Below are positions 36,217-46,346 of a stretch of 61,352 nt of DNA, one piece after another (position 1 is the stretch's first letter; the number at the start of each line of letters is the position of its first letter). Source of the stretch: Planctomycetota bacterium (lineage in GTDB: Bacteria; Planctomycetota; Planctomycetia; Planctomycetales; Planctomycetaceae); assembly GCA_003670925.1 (NCBI GenBank), contig QWQG01000182.1, forward strand, positions 1-61,352. The letters are read 5' to 3'. Below the pieces are notes generated by a model. It was given only the letters and a program-made list of their open reading frames with translations, did no database searches and was not told where the DNA came from. The position numbers were made by a program, and so were the translations under genes.

Positions 36217-37836
36217 ATGTTTCGCCTCTCTTGGATTTCAATAGGCTCATTCTTCGCAGCTTTGATTCTGTCGTCGATGCTCGTGGATCCCGGCATTGTT
36301 GAAGGTCGGCTCCTTGGCCCCGGTCTAACAATCGATGAACCGTTCGACATTCAGCAAGGGGTGTATCTATTTGATGCGCTGGTACAGCATGGGCCACTGC
36401 TTTTTTCGCCGTCTGGAGCAAGGGAAGTTTTCGGTTCCCCAGCATATTTTCCCGACCATCCACCATTGGGCCGCATCGTGGTGGGTGCCGCACATGATTT
36501 GACGTCTTGGTGTATCGCCGGATCAGAATCGATGGGCTACAACGTGCCTGCGGCCAGACTCGGATCCTGCTTTGCCTTTGCGATGACCGTCCTGCTGCTG
36601 TCAGAGTTCTGTCAGCGGCGATACGGCTGGGCGTCTTCAGTTTGCGTCGCCATCCTGATGATTAGCACGCCATGCCTGATGGGACATGCCAGACTGGCCG
36701 GATTGGAATCGGCGACAAATCTGGCATGGGTCGCGTCGCTGTTGCCACTTTTAGCTTGGTGGACCGAATCACGCCCACCGTCCACATTGCGCGCATGTCT
36801 CTCGGGTGTATTCTGGGGAATGCTGCTGTTGACCAAAATTCAGGGTGTTCTGTTACCACCGATTGTCTTCCTGTGGGCGGTGTGGCAGTTTCGCTGGCAA
36901 AGCCTGCGTCCACTCGGATGCTGGACTATTTGCGGCGGCATTGTGTTTCTGTCGGCTTGGCCATGGCTGTGGCTGGATCCAATTCATAACCTGCAGCAGT
37001 ATCTTGGTCGCATGTCAGATCGTTCGACACTTTACTGCTGGTATTTCGGCGAACGCTTTGCCGACAAACTGGTACCGTGGCATTATCCGTTCGTCATGAC
37101 GCTCTTCACATTACCTGTTGGCATGCTGCTGTGTTTGCTCGCAAGAGTCAAACGAAAGCAACCGGATGTGATCGATCAACTCCTGCTGTTAAGCATTACC
37201 GTGCCGCTCATCGTGTTCGCGTTACCAGGAACTCCCGTATACGACGGCAATCGCTTGTTTCTTATTGTCATGCCAGCGATCGCTGTCCTTGCAGCGCGAG
37301 CGTTCAGCCAATTCAACGAAAAGCCCAAAGGCACCAGAGATCCGTTGCAGACACCGATTTCATCGACAGTGGTGCGGTGGCAAGTGGCTGTGCTCAGTCT
37401 GCTCGCGCTGCAACCGTTCGGCTCACCAATCTTTTCTCCATATGCCATTTGTCAATACGGCCCGCTGGCAGGAGGCAGTAACGGCGCTGCTTGGATGGGA
37501 ATGGAGTCCAGCTATTGGTCCGATGGCCTGAACGGTAGTTTCTGGCAACAGGTTCCGGAGAACTCGACGGTGTTCGTCGCGCCGGTCAGCCATCAGTATC
37601 AATTGCAGGACATCATGTCGTTGGTGCCGATTGTCCAGCAGCGAAATATCCGACTGGTCGCGTATGAATACGATCCCAACAGGCAAAAGGGATTACTGCT
37701 GCTGATCCATCGGCTGGCCGATCTGCGACCTGAACTCCGCACCGTGACTCCCGGAACCAAAGTGGTCGCAGAGACCAGCCTCGACGATGTTGTCCTCGCC
37801 CGACTCATTGATACCAGCACCGGCAAAAGTCCATGA
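36217..37836 (+). CDS. polytopic membrane glycosyltransferase, GT39/ArnT-like
   Basis: A 539-residue inner-membrane protein with around ten to twelve hydrophobic helices. The first extracytoplasmic loop carries TIDEPFDIQQG, an Asp-Glu pair as in the catalytic site of GT39/PMT and ArnT-like enzymes. DHPPLGRIVVG matches the family HPP motif. LLTKIQGVLLPP and PGTPVYDGNRLFL mark later helices. These enzymes transfer sugars from polyprenyl-phosphate donors at the outer face of the membrane. Acceptor unknown. It converges on the dehydrogenase gene with 31 bases between the stops. Confidence 0.8.
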   Translation: MFRLSWISIGSFFAALILSSMLVDPGIVEGRLLGPGLTIDEPFDIQQGVYLFDALVQHGPLLFSPSGAREVFGSPAYFPDHPPLGRIVVGAAHDLTSWCIAGSESMGYNVPAARLGSCFAFAMTVLLLSEFCQRRYGWASSVCVAILMISTPCLMGHARLAGLESATNLAWVASLLPLLAWWTESRPPSTLRACLSGVFWGMLLLTKIQGVLLPPIVFLWAVWQFRWQSLRPLGCWTICGGIVFLSAWPWLWLDPIHNLQQYLGRMSDRSTLYCWYFGERFADKLVPWHYPFVMTLFTLPVGMLLCLLARVKRKQPDVIDQLLLLSITVPLIVFALPGTPVYDGNRLFLIVMPAIAVLAARAFSQFNEKPKGTRDPLQTPISSTVVRWQVAVLSLLALQPFGSPIFSPYAICQYGPLAGGSNGAAWMGMESSYWSDGLNGSFWQQVPENSTVFVAPVSHQYQLQDIMSLVPIVQQRNIRLVAYEYDPNRQKGLLLLIHRLADLRPELRTVTPGTKVVAETSLDDVVLARLIDTSTGKSP

Positions 37837-37867
37837 ACTTTCGCCAAGAGAGATTGGTGCTGGTGTC

Positions 37868-38848
37868 TTACCACTTCCAGTTGGTGACGCCTTTCAGATT
37901 CTGAATGCAATCCGCAGGCCATTCACCGCGATGTAGACGAATGATAATGTTTGCTCCTAGAGCCCATGTGCCGTCATGAGATTCGTTGTCCATGCCAGCA
38001 ATATGCCCACTCAGCAGCACGTTTGGCATCGAAATCAATGGACTGTCGGCTGGCAGCGGCTCAACTTCGAACACATCCAGCCCGGCTGCGCGGAGCTTGC
38101 CTGATTTCAGGGCCCGAATCAATGCCGGCTCGTCAATCAATGGCCCGCGAGCCGTATTGATGATCACGGCGCCGTTCTTCATCGTGGCGATGGAGTTGTC
38201 ATTGATCAGATGCTTTGTCGCCGGTGTCATCGGCGAATGCAGTGAGACGAAATCAGACTTCGCGAGCAACTCTTCCAGTGACACCATCCTAATCCCGTGC
38301 TGTTTCACAAAATCTACCGGTGGATAGGGATCGTAGCCAAGCACCTGCATTCCCAGTCCAATCGCGCGCGTCGCAGTGGCTTGACCGATGCGTCCCAACC
38401 CCACCAGACCCAAGGTGCATTCGGAAATCCGTGGCAACGGAATACGACTCCATGCACAGCGTCGTACTTCCTGATCCTGTGCCGGAAATCCTCGACCAAT
38501 CGCCATCAACATCGCAATCGCATGCTCGGCCACAGCATGATGATTTACACCTGGCGTGGTTGCCACTACCACTTTCTGCTCGTCACAGGCCTGCAAATTG
38601 ATGGAATCAAATCCTACGCCAGCGCGAGCCAACACACGCAGTTGCGGACTGGCGACGATGACCGCGGCAGGGTAGGGCTCTGATCCAGCAATGATCGCGT
38701 CAAATCCTGCGATCGCCTGAGTTAGGACTTCATTGTTCCAAAGATTCAACGCCCGATCTGGAACTAGGCATTCGTGTCCGGCTTCCGTAAAGAGTTTGAA
38801 ATGAGGACCGGTCTCAGCATTCAATGCTGTGCACAAAACGCGTACCAT
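37868..38848 (-). CDS. D-isomer-specific 2-hydroxyacid dehydrogenase
   Basis: A 326-residue NAD-dependent dehydrogenase of the phosphoglycerate/glyoxylate reductase family. The Rossmann motif is GLVGLGRIGQ (147-156); catalytic residues are Arg234 in NTARGP, Glu263 in FEVEP and His282 in GHIAG. It lacks the ACT domain of long SerA proteins, so its substrate could be 3-phosphoglycerate or another 2-hydroxyacid. The ATG at 38848 has AAGGA about six bases upstream. Confidence 0.93.
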   Translation of the reverse strand: MVRVLCTALNAETGPHFKLFTEAGHECLVPDRALNLWNNEVLTQAIAGFDAIIAGSEPYPAAVIVASPQLRVLARAGVGFDSINLQACDEQKVVVATTPGVNHHAVAEHAIAMLMAIGRGFPAQDQEVRRCAWSRIPLPRISECTLGLVGLGRIGQATATRAIGLGMQVLGYDPYPPVDFVKQHGIRMVSLEELLAKSDFVSLHSPMTPATKHLINDNSIATMKNGAVIINTARGPLIDEPALIRALKSGKLRAAGLDVFEVEPLPADSPLISMPNVLLSGHIAGMDNESHDGTWALGANIIIRLHRGEWPADCIQNLKGVTNWKW

Positions 38849-38951
38849 ATTGGTTCCTTAGTAAGTAGTATCGCAAGAAAAAAGCGGCATATTGCAGGAC
38901 AAAATAAGAACCCCTCCCGCTGGATTTAATCGACAGAACCCGGATGAATTC

Positions 38952-39440
38952 ATGCCAAACGTATCAGTCAGTCTTAATGCCGACAATCAGATCGAGGTTC
39001 ATGTCGGAAGCGAATCCCGTGCGGGCGAATGTTATTATCTCGGACTCCAACCAAACAGCGAGAACTATGAATTTCTTCCAGTCGTGGGAGCCATCCAACT
39101 TGTCGGTGAATGGATTCGATTGCTGATCGAACTGAAAGACGGACAGCAGATGTTTGTGCCGTTCGATTTCTCAGACGAATCTACCCGTTGGCTAACGATG
39201 CTCCGCGACGGACGCGACGTTACAATCGTCTTCGGCTGGGCGCCAGTAGAAGGCTGGTTGATCTCCCCTCGAGACCTCTCAAAGTACGCTTTCGGCCTCC
39301 CCAGCTTCATGCCAGATGAACCTCTCCTCCCCCAGACGTTTTATCTGCCTCTCGTCCTCAGCAACCTGCGCCAAAGTCTGGCAAACTTGACAGCCCAAAC
39401 AAGCCACTCCGAAATTCTTCGCTGCTCCAAAAATTATTGA
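38952..39440 (+). CDS. hypothetical protein, 162 aa
   Basis: A soluble 162-residue protein starting MPNVSVSLNADNQIEVHVG. The first 120 residues look beta-rich (IRLLIELKDGQQMFVPFDF, VTIVFGWAPVEGWL) and the C-terminus is helical. No motif or family is recognised. The ATG at 38952 is preferred to an upstream TTG at 38892; neither has a clear ribosome binding site. It diverges from the dehydrogenase and converges on the ribosomal operon terminator. Confidence 0.6.
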   Translation: MPNVSVSLNADNQIEVHVGSESRAGECYYLGLQPNSENYEFLPVVGAIQLVGEWIRLLIELKDGQQMFVPFDFSDESTRWLTMLRDGRDVTIVFGWAPVEGWLISPRDLSKYAFGLPSFMPDEPLLPQTFYLPLVLSNLRQSLANLTAQTSHSEILRCSKNY

Positions 39441-39506
39441 TTGGCAGAAGCCGATAGCAAGACTAGGCGGCGCGCCGGCTCAAGTGACGCGACAAACATC
39501 AGACGC

Positions 39507-39539
39507 AAAAAAACCCCAAGCTCCTTAAGAACTCGGGGT
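39507..39539 (-). terminator. Rho-independent terminator of the ribosomal operon
   Basis: On the minus strand ACCCCGAG (39532-39539) pairs with CTTGGGGT (39513-39520) over eight pairs with one G-U, around an 11-base loop, followed by seven T residues. It lies 28 bases after the rplQ stop and marks the end of the S10-spc-alpha transcript. Confidence 0.88.
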
Positions 39540-39567
39540 CATGTTTTACATTTTGAATGTTCGTTGC

Positions 39568-40143
39568 TTAGATCCCAGCAGTCTCCACGACCGGCCCGCT
39601 TCGCTTTCGGGACTTGACTCGATCACGTACGCCGCAGAACTCAATGATCGCCTGCTGCCCAGCATCACCAAGACGAACTGCAGCCAAACGTACGATCCGT
39701 GTGTAACCTCCGTCCCGATCTGCAAAGCGTTTTGCTAAATCGTCGAAAAGTATATCCACAGCATTTGTATCGCGAAGCTCAGAAAAGGCTCGCCGACGTA
39801 ACGTCAACGCTGAGGCATTCGAATTCACCCAGTTCTTACCTTGCTCGGACTGCCGCCACGCATTCCACGCATCACTCCCTCGTTCAGCTGCCGTCCCATA
39901 TTTTGCAGCTGCCTCGGAGATTTTGAGCGCCTTTCGAGCCATCGTGATCAGTTTTTCCACGATCGGACGCAGTTCCTTCGCTTTTGGCACTGTCGTCACG
40001 ATGCGCCCAGCCACCTTAGGCTGCCCTTTGACACCTTCTTCGATGCGCACAGTGGAGATCAGGCTTGTGGCCATATTGCGAAACATTGCTTTGCGATGCG
40101 AAGCGTTTCGACCCAGTTTTCTACCAGCAACACGGTGTCTCAT
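39568..40143 (-). CDS. rplQ: 50S ribosomal protein bL17, enlarged form
   Basis: A 191-residue bL17, near the peptide exit site. It opens [24 protein letters not shown], the family signature. E. coli bL17 has 127 residues; here an insertion of about 40 (around 80-120, with [16 protein letters not shown]) and a longer tail enlarge it. The ATG at 40143 matches the universal MRHR start; a GTG three codons upstream is possible. It is the last gene of the operon, 76 bases after rpoA. Confidence 0.95.
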   Translation of the reverse strand: MRHRVAGRKLGRNASHRKAMFRNMATSLISTVRIEEGVKGQPKVAGRIVTTVPKAKELRPIVEKLITMARKALKISEAAAKYGTAAERGSDAWNAWRQSEQGKNWVNSNASALTLRRRAFSELRDTNAVDILFDDLAKRFADRDGGYTRIVRLAAVRLGDAGQQAIIEFCGVRDRVKSRKRSGPVVETAGI

Positions 40144-40219
40144 GTCAGACACTTACCCACTATAAACGAAATGCGTATCTCGTCCGAGCCGCCCCGAACC
40201 GACCAAACCTATGTTCACG

Positions 40220-41230
40220 TTACTTCAATTGTTGATTTGGCAACCGCATACCCAGCCGCAAATCAATCCCGCCTAGACGCTCACGTACCTCATCTAGAGT
40301 CGTTTCACCGAAGTTTCTGACCTGCAGTAACTCGTCCTCTGTTCGCACCACCAAATCCCGCACGGTGTTAATTCCCACCGACTCAAGACAGTTTGTGGCA
40401 CGTACCGACAAGTTTAACTCCGCCAAACTCTTGTTGAGTTTCTCTTCCAATTCCATGTCTACTGGCGAATAACCTGTCGCTTCCATCATCCCACGCAGAC
40501 CGCCCTCTGGCCCTGACTCCGGTCCGGGTTCCCGGAACGTGATGAAGCAGTTCAAATGCTTACGCAATATCTTAGCAGCTTCGACCAACGCCATCTCCGG
40601 CGTGATGGTCCCATTTGTCCAAAGTTCAAGGTTCAGCTTGTCGTAGTTTGTTCGCTGTCCAACACGCGTTTCTTCAATGTGATGACGAACTCTAGTGACC
40701 GGCGAAAATGCAGCGTCTAACGGGATGATCCCAACTTCAGGTTCGTGCTGATACTGCTCCGTTGCAGCCACGTACCCTCGCCCATTTTCGACCGTCATCT
40801 CAATATGAAACGGCACGTCGTCAGTCATAGTCGCAATCACGAGATCCCGGTTGATCACTTCAACTTGATCATCACAGATTACGTCAGCACCCGTTACCAC
40901 TCCGCGGGTATTTTTCTCAATTCGCAGCGTCTTGCTTGACGAACTGTGATTCTTCACAACCAATGATTTCAGATTTAAACAAATGTCCGTGACGTCTTCA
41001 ACAACACCAGGAATCGTAGTGAATTCATGCTGCACGCCTTGGATTCTGGCCCGTGTAATCGCAGAACCCTCAAGGCTCGACAGAAGTATCCGCCGCAGAC
41101 TATTTCCGATCGTCGCGCCAAAACCTCGTTCAAAGGGTTCTGCCACAAATTTTCCATATGTTCCAGTTCGTGTTTCACGATCAACTGCAACTCGACTTGG
41201 CAACTCAAGCCCACGCCAACGAATTCTCAT
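40220..41230 (-). CDS. rpoA: RNA polymerase alpha subunit
   Basis: A 336-residue subunit that nucleates RNA polymerase assembly. The N-terminal domain has [20 protein letters not shown] and the C-terminal domain has the [20 protein letters not shown] and [10 protein letters not shown] helix-hairpin-helix blocks used for UP-element and activator contacts. The start at 41230 ([10 protein letters not shown]) is chosen; a long upstream extension would overlap rpsK. rpsD, its usual upstream neighbour, is absent, so it follows rpsK directly by 52 bases. Confidence 0.98.
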   Translation of the reverse strand: MRIRWRGLELPSRVAVDRETRTGTYGKFVAEPFERGFGATIGNSLRRILLSSLEGSAITRARIQGVQHEFTTIPGVVEDVTDICLNLKSLVVKNHSSSSKTLRIEKNTRGVVTGADVICDDQVEVINRDLVIATMTDDVPFHIEMTVENGRGYVAATEQYQHEPEVGIIPLDAAFSPVTRVRHHIEETRVGQRTNYDKLNLELWTNGTITPEMALVEAAKILRKHLNCFITFREPGPESGPEGGLRGMMEATGYSPVDMELEEKLNKSLAELNLSVRATNCLESVGINTVRDLVVRTEDELLQVRNFGETTLDEVRERLGGIDLRLGMRLPNQQLK

Positions 41231-41282
41231 TTCCGCCCCTACACAAAATACTGAACAAAACAACAACGCGTTCCAGAAACCT

Positions 41283-41663
41283 TTATACGCGGCGACGCTT
41301 GGGCGGCCGACACCCATTATGAGGCAACGGTGTAATATCTTCGATCGACTTGATGGACATCCCTGACGACTGCAGACCAGTGATCGCACTCTCGCGACCA
41401 GCACCTGGCCCCTTTACCCGAATCTCTAACTCACGCACGCCTACCTTGACGGCTTTCTCGGCAACAGTCTCCGCCGCTCGTTGCGCCGCAAACGGGGTAC
41501 TCTTGCGAGATCCCTTGAAGCCTACTGTTCCTGCCGTCGCCCAGCAGATGACGTCGCCTGTTGCGTCTGTCATCGTGACGATCGTATTGTTAAAGGTCGC
41601 CTTGATGTAGACGATCCCTTTGTTGACATTACGACGAATTTTTTTCTTCTTGACTTTAGCCAC
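41283..41663 (-). CDS. rpsK: 30S ribosomal protein uS11
   Basis: A 126-residue platform protein with [29 protein letters not shown] and the closing [13 protein letters not shown]. It starts at GTG. It lies between rpsM (61 bases upstream) and rpoA. Confidence 0.97.
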   Translation of the reverse strand: MAKVKKKKIRRNVNKGIVYIKATFNNTIVTMTDATGDVICWATAGTVGFKGSRKSTPFAAQRAAETVAEKAVKVGVRELEIRVKGPGAGRESAITGLQSSGMSIKSIEDITPLPHNGCRPPKRRRV

Positions 41664-41724
41664 GCGACTCTCTCATTGATCCAGAAAAATACAAACGCAG
41701 AAAACTTAACGTCCACTCGGCAGA

Positions 41725-42111
41725 TTACCGCTTGGCATCCTTCACGCCCTTCTTCCCAGCGACCGTCTTTTTGCGTCCCTTCCTGGTCCGTGCATTCGTT
41801 TTGGTTCGTTGGCCACGCACAGGCAAACCTTTGCGATGCCGAACGCCGCGGTAACACTGAATCTCCCTTAACCGGCCGATCTCTTGCTGCACCTTACGAC
41901 GCAACGGACCTTCAACCGTATAATTTTTGTCGAGGTGATTGGTGATCCTGCTGACCTCATCCTCAGTCAATTCACCAGCACGAACATGAGGATCAATCCC
42001 CAGTTCATAGCAAATTTGAACTGATAGAAATGGACCAATACCATAGAGGTACGTCAGCGAAATATACGCTGACTTATTATTCGGGATGTCAACACCCAGA
42101 ATACGTGGCAT
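41725..42111 (-). CDS. rpsM: 30S ribosomal protein uS13
   Basis: A 128-residue protein of the small-subunit head. Signatures are MPRILGVDIPNNK, LTYLYGIG and the basic tail RHRKGLPVRGQRTKTNARTRKG, which reaches the P-site tRNA. It follows rpmJ by 41 bases. Confidence 0.98.
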   Translation of the reverse strand: MPRILGVDIPNNKSAYISLTYLYGIGPFLSVQICYELGIDPHVRAGELTEDEVSRITNHLDKNYTVEGPLRRKVQQEIGRLREIQCYRGVRHRKGLPVRGQRTKTNARTRKGRKKTVAGKKGVKDAKR

Positions 42112-42152
42112 CTAAGAACTCCGAAACAAACAGCCGTTGACCCAACAAACAC

Positions 42153-42269
42153 TCAGCCCTGACGCTGCTTATGCCGTGGATTTGACGAACAAATTACGAA
42201 AATACGCCCGCGACGACGCACGAGCTTGCAATGATCACAGATCCGCTTAACGCTTGATCGAACTTTCAT
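42153..42269 (-). CDS. rpmJ: 50S ribosomal protein bL36
   Basis: A 38-residue protein whose product starts [20 protein letters not shown] and ends NPRHKQRQG. It has the zinc-binding CDHC, Cys and His of the C+ form. Only 117 bases long, it sits between secY and rpsM as in many bacteria. Confidence 0.97.
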   Translation of the reverse strand: MKVRSSVKRICDHCKLVRRRGRIFVICSSNPRHKQRQG

Positions 42270-42313
42270 GGTAACACCTTTGGTTTGATTCTGATACCTA
42301 CCGAGCAGAACTT

Positions 42314-43690
42314 TTACTTATCGGAATCAAGCAGACCCGGATAATTCCGCATCACCAGATGCGAATCGATCTTTTGTACCAGATCCAAAGCCACTGAAAC
42401 AATAATCAATAGACCCGTCCCGCCGAAGAAACTCGCAGTGACAAAGTCTCCCGTAATCGTATTTGAAATGATCGTCGGAATTACAGCCACTACAGCCAAA
42501 AAGGCTGCTCCTACGTAAGTGATTCGTAACATCACCTGCTCGAGATGTGCTGCTGTTCTACCACCGGGACGATAACCCGGGATAAAACTTCCATTGTCTT
42601 TGAGGTTCTCTGCCATGTCTTTGGGGTTGAAGGTTATTGCCGTCCAAAAATAGCAGAAGAAGTAGATTAATATGATATACCCAAGACTGTAGATAAATCC
42701 CTGTCCTGGCGAAAAACACTGCCCCAAGTAGGACATTGCTTCACCCCACCTCGAACCGCTCTGCCCCATGAATGCCTGACCCATTTGCGTGAACACAAAG
42801 AACGGGATCATTAACAAACTTGACGAGAAAATGATGGGCATCACGCCCGACTGGTTCACTCGAAGTGGCAACCACTGACGATTTCCACCCATGACGCGCC
42901 GGCCACGTACATGTTTTGCACTCTGAATCGGTATTCTTCTTTGACCCTGTGTGATAAAGACGACAACGGCTATTACCGTCACGAACACAACTGCCATCAC
43001 CAACAGTTTTTCGATTCCGAATTCTGTCCCAATCTGCACGCCACCATTCGTTATCCCTTTAACCCACTTGGTGACGATGGTAGGCATCCTTGCAAGAATC
43101 CCTGCCATGATCAAGAGACTGATTCCATTTCCGATCCCATAGGCGTCGATCTGTTCGCCGATCCACATCAGGAAGACGGTCCCAGCTGTCATTACCAGAG
43201 TGCCAAACAACAGCCACTGAAATCCGTCGTACTCGGGCAGGATGATTGCTTGTCCCGAACCGCCCGAAGACATCGTCCGCAACAAAAAGAAACTTTGCAG
43301 TAAACACACTACGACAGTTGCATAACGCGTATACTCATTGAGCCGTCTCCGTCCGGATTCACCTTCCTTCTGAAGTTGCTCCAGAGGGGGATAAACCGTC
43401 GCTAACAGTTGGAATACGATCGATGCCGTGATATATGGCATGATCCCTAGCCCGAAGACCGATCCATTCTGCAGGTCAGAAGCTGAAAACACCGACACGA
43501 CCTGCAAAAGACCGGCCAGACCGCCCTTGCCGTTGGCTGCATTGTTGACTGCTTGACCGACAGATTCATGGTCGATAAACGGCAGCGTGACATGAAACCC
43601 AAGGCGATAAACTGCGAGCAGCACGATCGTAAGAATAATTTTTCGACGTAGCTCCGGTACGCGGAAAACAGTTAGTAGTTTAGCAAGCAA
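42314..43690 (-). CDS. secY: protein translocase subunit SecY
   Basis: A 458-residue membrane channel for secreted and inner-membrane proteins, with ten expected helices. Recognisable segments are [50 protein letters not shown] (a cytoplasmic loop) and FKPK-like [23 protein letters not shown]. It starts at TTG (43690), supported by AAGGAG seven bases upstream. adk, map and infA do not follow; rpmJ is next. Confidence 0.97.
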   Translation of the reverse strand: MLAKLLTVFRVPELRRKIILTIVLLAVYRLGFHVTLPFIDHESVGQAVNNAANGKGGLAGLLQVVSVFSASDLQNGSVFGLGIMPYITASIVFQLLATVYPPLEQLQKEGESGRRRLNEYTRYATVVVCLLQSFFLLRTMSSGGSGQAIILPEYDGFQWLLFGTLVMTAGTVFLMWIGEQIDAYGIGNGISLLIMAGILARMPTIVTKWVKGITNGGVQIGTEFGIEKLLVMAVVFVTVIAVVVFITQGQRRIPIQSAKHVRGRRVMGGNRQWLPLRVNQSGVMPIIFSSSLLMIPFFVFTQMGQAFMGQSGSRWGEAMSYLGQCFSPGQGFIYSLGYIILIYFFCYFWTAITFNPKDMAENLKDNGSFIPGYRPGGRTAAHLEQVMLRITYVGAAFLAVVAVIPTIISNTITGDFVTASFFGGTGLLIIVSVALDLVQKIDSHLVMRNYPGLLDSDK

Positions 43691-43731
43691 CCTGCAACTC
43701 CTTCCCGCGATGGATTCATCCCAGGGAAAAC

Positions 43732-44193
43732 CTAGACCGCCCCAGTCGGAATGCGCTCAAATGAACCGCCAGCCGCAGTGATCTTCTGCTCAGCAGAAGA
43801 TGAAAAACGGTGAGCACTAATTCGGAACTGCTTCGACAATTCTCCGTCACCTAGAACCTTGAGTTCATCGTACTTCGTCCGAATCAGACCCTTCTCCATC
43901 AACATCGACGGAGTAATCTCTGTGCCAGTCTCAAACGATTCATTCAACTCTCCAACGTTGACAACAGCAACATCAGGGGCGAAGAAATTGTTATTGAAGC
44001 CGCGCTTTGCCACACGTCTAAACAAAGGCATCTGTCCGCCGTGGAAACCCCTGCGACGGGATGATCCTGACCGACTGAAGAAACCTTTGTGACCGCGACC
44101 GGAAGTTTTTCCGTGACCCGAACCCGAACCGCGTCCAATACGCTTGCGGTTCTTTTGACGCTGAATACCAACATGCACATCGTTCAAAATCAC
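43732..44193 (-). CDS. rplO: 50S ribosomal protein uL15
   Basis: A 153-residue protein with [22 protein letters not shown] and [15 protein letters not shown]. It starts at GTG, and GTGA overlaps the rpsE stop by four bases. In many bacteria rpmD lies between these two genes; here the overlap leaves no room. Confidence 0.97.
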   Translation of the reverse strand: MILNDVHVGIQRQKNRKRIGRGSGSGHGKTSGRGHKGFFSRSGSSRRRGFHGGQMPLFRRVAKRGFNNNFFAPDVAVVNVGELNESFETGTEITPSMLMEKGLIRTKYDELKVLGDGELSKQFRISAHRFSSSAEQKITAAGGSFERIPTGAV

Positions 44194-44672
44194 AGCGACA
44201 CCCCTCGCAGTCGTTCAATTTGTTCCCGTGTTCGCAGTTTCTTGAGCGCGTCCAACGTGGCTTTCACGAGATTCAATGGATTCGTTGAGCCATAAGCTTT
44301 TGTTAAAATATCGGTGATCCCTGCAGCCTCGACTACCGACCGCACACAGTGACCCGCGATCACACCCGTACCCGGTTTAGCGGGTAGTAACAACACTTGG
44401 GAAGCCCGATACTCTCCCAATACTTGATGCGGGATAGTGGTGCCCACGATCGGGACTGACACTTGTGTTCGATTTGACTGTTTGGTCGCCTTCTCAACTG
44501 CCAACGGCACTTCGATGGCCTTGCCGTAACCGTAACCGACACGGCCGTTGCTGTCGCCAGTTACCACAAGGGCTGCAAAGCTGAAACGCCGCCCGCCTTT
44601 GACCACGCATGCGCAACGACGAATCTGAATTACGCGCTCGCCAGAATCACTTCTGTTATCTGCACTGGACAC
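44190..44672 (-). CDS. rpsE: 30S ribosomal protein uS5
   Basis: A 160-residue decoding-fidelity protein with [28 protein letters not shown] and the [17 protein letters not shown] fold. It starts at GTG with GAGG about six bases upstream. Its stop overlaps the rplO start. Confidence 0.97.
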   Translation of the reverse strand: MSSADNRSDSGERVIQIRRCACVVKGGRRFSFAALVVTGDSNGRVGYGYGKAIEVPLAVEKATKQSNRTQVSVPIVGTTIPHQVLGEYRASQVLLLPAKPGTGVIAGHCVRSVVEAAGITDILTKAYGSTNPLNLVKATLDALKKLRTREQIERLRGVSL

Positions 44673-44698
44673 CGATCACCTCAAGCACAAAAAACGAT

Positions 44699-45070
44699 TT
44701 AAAAATCCAAACCCGCTTCGCGAGCCGCATCTGCTAACGCAGCGATACGTCCGTGATAACGAAATGAACCCCGGTCAAAAACGACCTTTGAGATTCCAAG
44801 TTTTTCCGCTCGCTCACCAATGAGCTTGCCAACCTTGCCGGCTGATTCCGCATCACTGCCGACACCGCCTGGGCCCGAGATCTCAGTATCAACGGTGCTG
44901 GCTGCAGCGAGCGTCGTGCCGGACGTATCATCAATAATCTGAGCATACATGTGGCGATTACTGCGAAATACGGATAGCCGTGGTCGACCATGCGCGTCTC
45001 GTACCACACGATTACGTACGCGATACTCACGTCGCTGATGTTGTTTTGCCAGTCGTGAACGAACACCCAT
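44699..45070 (-). CDS. rplR: 50S ribosomal protein uL18
   Basis: A 123-residue 5S rRNA-binding protein with RRxYRVRNRV, [20 protein letters not shown] and [20 protein letters not shown]. The ATG at 45070 (MGVRSRLAK) is preferred over a TTG seven codons upstream. It follows rplF by 36 bases. Confidence 0.97.
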   Translation of the reverse strand: MGVRSRLAKQHQRREYRVRNRVVRDAHGRPRLSVFRSNRHMYAQIIDDTSGTTLAAASTVDTEISGPGGVGSDAESAGKVGKLIGERAEKLGISKVVFDRGSFRYHGRIAALADAAREAGLDF

Positions 45071-45106
45071 TGCTGAACCCAATACCAACAAACAGACAAG
45101 AAATGA

Positions 45107-45649
45107 CTACTTAGACCCGAACGCCTTACCAGACTTCCGACGGACAAACTCATCCTGATACCGGATGCCCTTGCCTTTGTAAGGTTCTGGTGGTCGCACA
45201 GCACGTATATTCGCCGCAAACTGACCACACGCCTGGCGGTCAGAGCTTTTAACTATCACATGAGTCGGGTCCGGCAGCTCGCATTTGACGCCCGCCGGTA
45301 CTTCCAACACGATTTTGTTTGCGAAGCCGACTTGCAAAGTCAGTTTTGTCCCTGCAAGGTTAGCGTTGTAACCAACCCCAATGATCTCTAGTTTCTTTTC
45401 AAATGGCTTGACGAGCCCGGTGATCATGTTTTGAATTAAGCTGCGTGTCAATCCATGCAAGGCTCGGCTGCTCCGTTTGTCATCGGGGCGCGTCACTACC
45501 ACATCGTCGCCCACGACAGCTACGATCATAGTTGGGTGAAACACGACACTTAGCTCGCCCGCAGGCCCAGTAGCGGAAACCTTTGTCTTGGTGACCTCTA
45601 CTTTGACTCCACTGGGTATCGCAACAGGTTTTTTACCGATTCGAGACAT
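45107..45649 (-). CDS. rplF: 50S ribosomal protein uL6
   Basis: A 180-residue protein with the opening MSRIGKKPVAIPSGV and the closing EPYKGKGIRY, which binds near the sarcin-ricin loop. It lies between rpsH and rplR. Confidence 0.98.
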   Translation of the reverse strand: MSRIGKKPVAIPSGVKVEVTKTKVSATGPAGELSVVFHPTMIVAVVGDDVVVTRPDDKRSSRALHGLTRSLIQNMITGLVKPFEKKLEIIGVGYNANLAGTKLTLQVGFANKIVLEVPAGVKCELPDPTHVIVKSSDRQACGQFAANIRAVRPPEPYKGKGIRYQDEFVRRKSGKAFGSK

Positions 45650-45707
45650 GACTCAGTACCCAATCCAAACACAAGACATTCAAACAGCCAGTTGCACTAC
45701 ACTGGCC

Positions 45708-46103
45708 TCACCAGACCTGACAGACTAACTCACCACCAACGCCCTGCTTGTGGGCTTCGCGATTACTCAATACGCCCTTCGAGGTCGACAGCACTGAGAT
45801 CCCAGTCCCTTGCCGCACGGGCTTCATTTCCCCAACACCGACATAAACACGGCATCCCGGCTTGGAGACACGTTCGATGTGCTGAATCACATGTTCGCCG
45901 TTGGGACCGTACTTGAGATTGACTCGTAGCATCTGGCAGACATCGCCTTGAACTACTTCGTGATCCCACACGAAGCCCTCTCTCGACAGGGCTTCAACGA
46001 TGTGGATCTTAATTTTTGAAAGTGGAACGTCAACATACGGACGCTCTACGCGAACACCGTTGCGAATTCTTGTCAGCAGATCTGCTATCGGATCGGTCAT
46101 CAT
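45708..46103 (-). CDS. rpsH: 30S ribosomal protein uS8
   Basis: A 131-residue protein that binds 16S rRNA helix 21, with MTDPIADLLTRIRNG, VSKPGCRVYVG and the C-terminal ISVLSTSKGVLSNREA. Two adjacent ATGs (46103, 46100) are possible starts. In E. coli uS8 represses the spc operon. Confidence 0.98.
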   Translation of the reverse strand: MMTDPIADLLTRIRNGVRVERPYVDVPLSKIKIHIVEALSREGFVWDHEVVQGDVCQMLRVNLKYGPNGEHVIQHIERVSKPGCRVYVGVGEMKPVRQGTGISVLSTSKGVLSNREAHKQGVGGELVCQVW

Positions 46104-46123
46104 ATCAGCACTATTCCTCTATT

Positions 46124-46309
46124 TTACCAACTGGCCTTTTTCACACCAGGTATCAAACCGTCTAACGCCAAGTCACGAAAACAGATGCGACAGACTTTAA
46201 ACTTGCGATAGACTGCTCTTGGACGCCCGCAAAGCCCGCAGCGATGCTCAATTCTGCTGCTGAACTTAGGTGTCCGATTCGCTTTTTCTATTTTTGCTTT
46301 GCTGGCCAT
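46124..46309 (-). CDS. rpsN: 30S ribosomal protein uS14, short zinc-binding form
   Basis: A 61-residue uS14 of the short C+ type with [11 protein letters not shown] and [10 protein letters not shown], that is, two CXXC pairs for zinc. It occupies the usual place between rplE and rpsH, 37 and 20 bases away respectively. Confidence 0.97.
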   Translation of the reverse strand: MASKAKIEKANRTPKFSSRIEHRCGLCGRPRAVYRKFKVCRICFRDLALDGLIPGVKKASW

Positions 46310-46346
46310 TGACTATTCCCGGGTCCAAAATCCCATTGACGTTGTA

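Noticed and set aside
38764-38785. Possible fourth copy of the GGACA/TGTCC repeat
   Set aside because: The match lies inside the dehydrogenase gene and encodes its normal sequence, with no partner arm.
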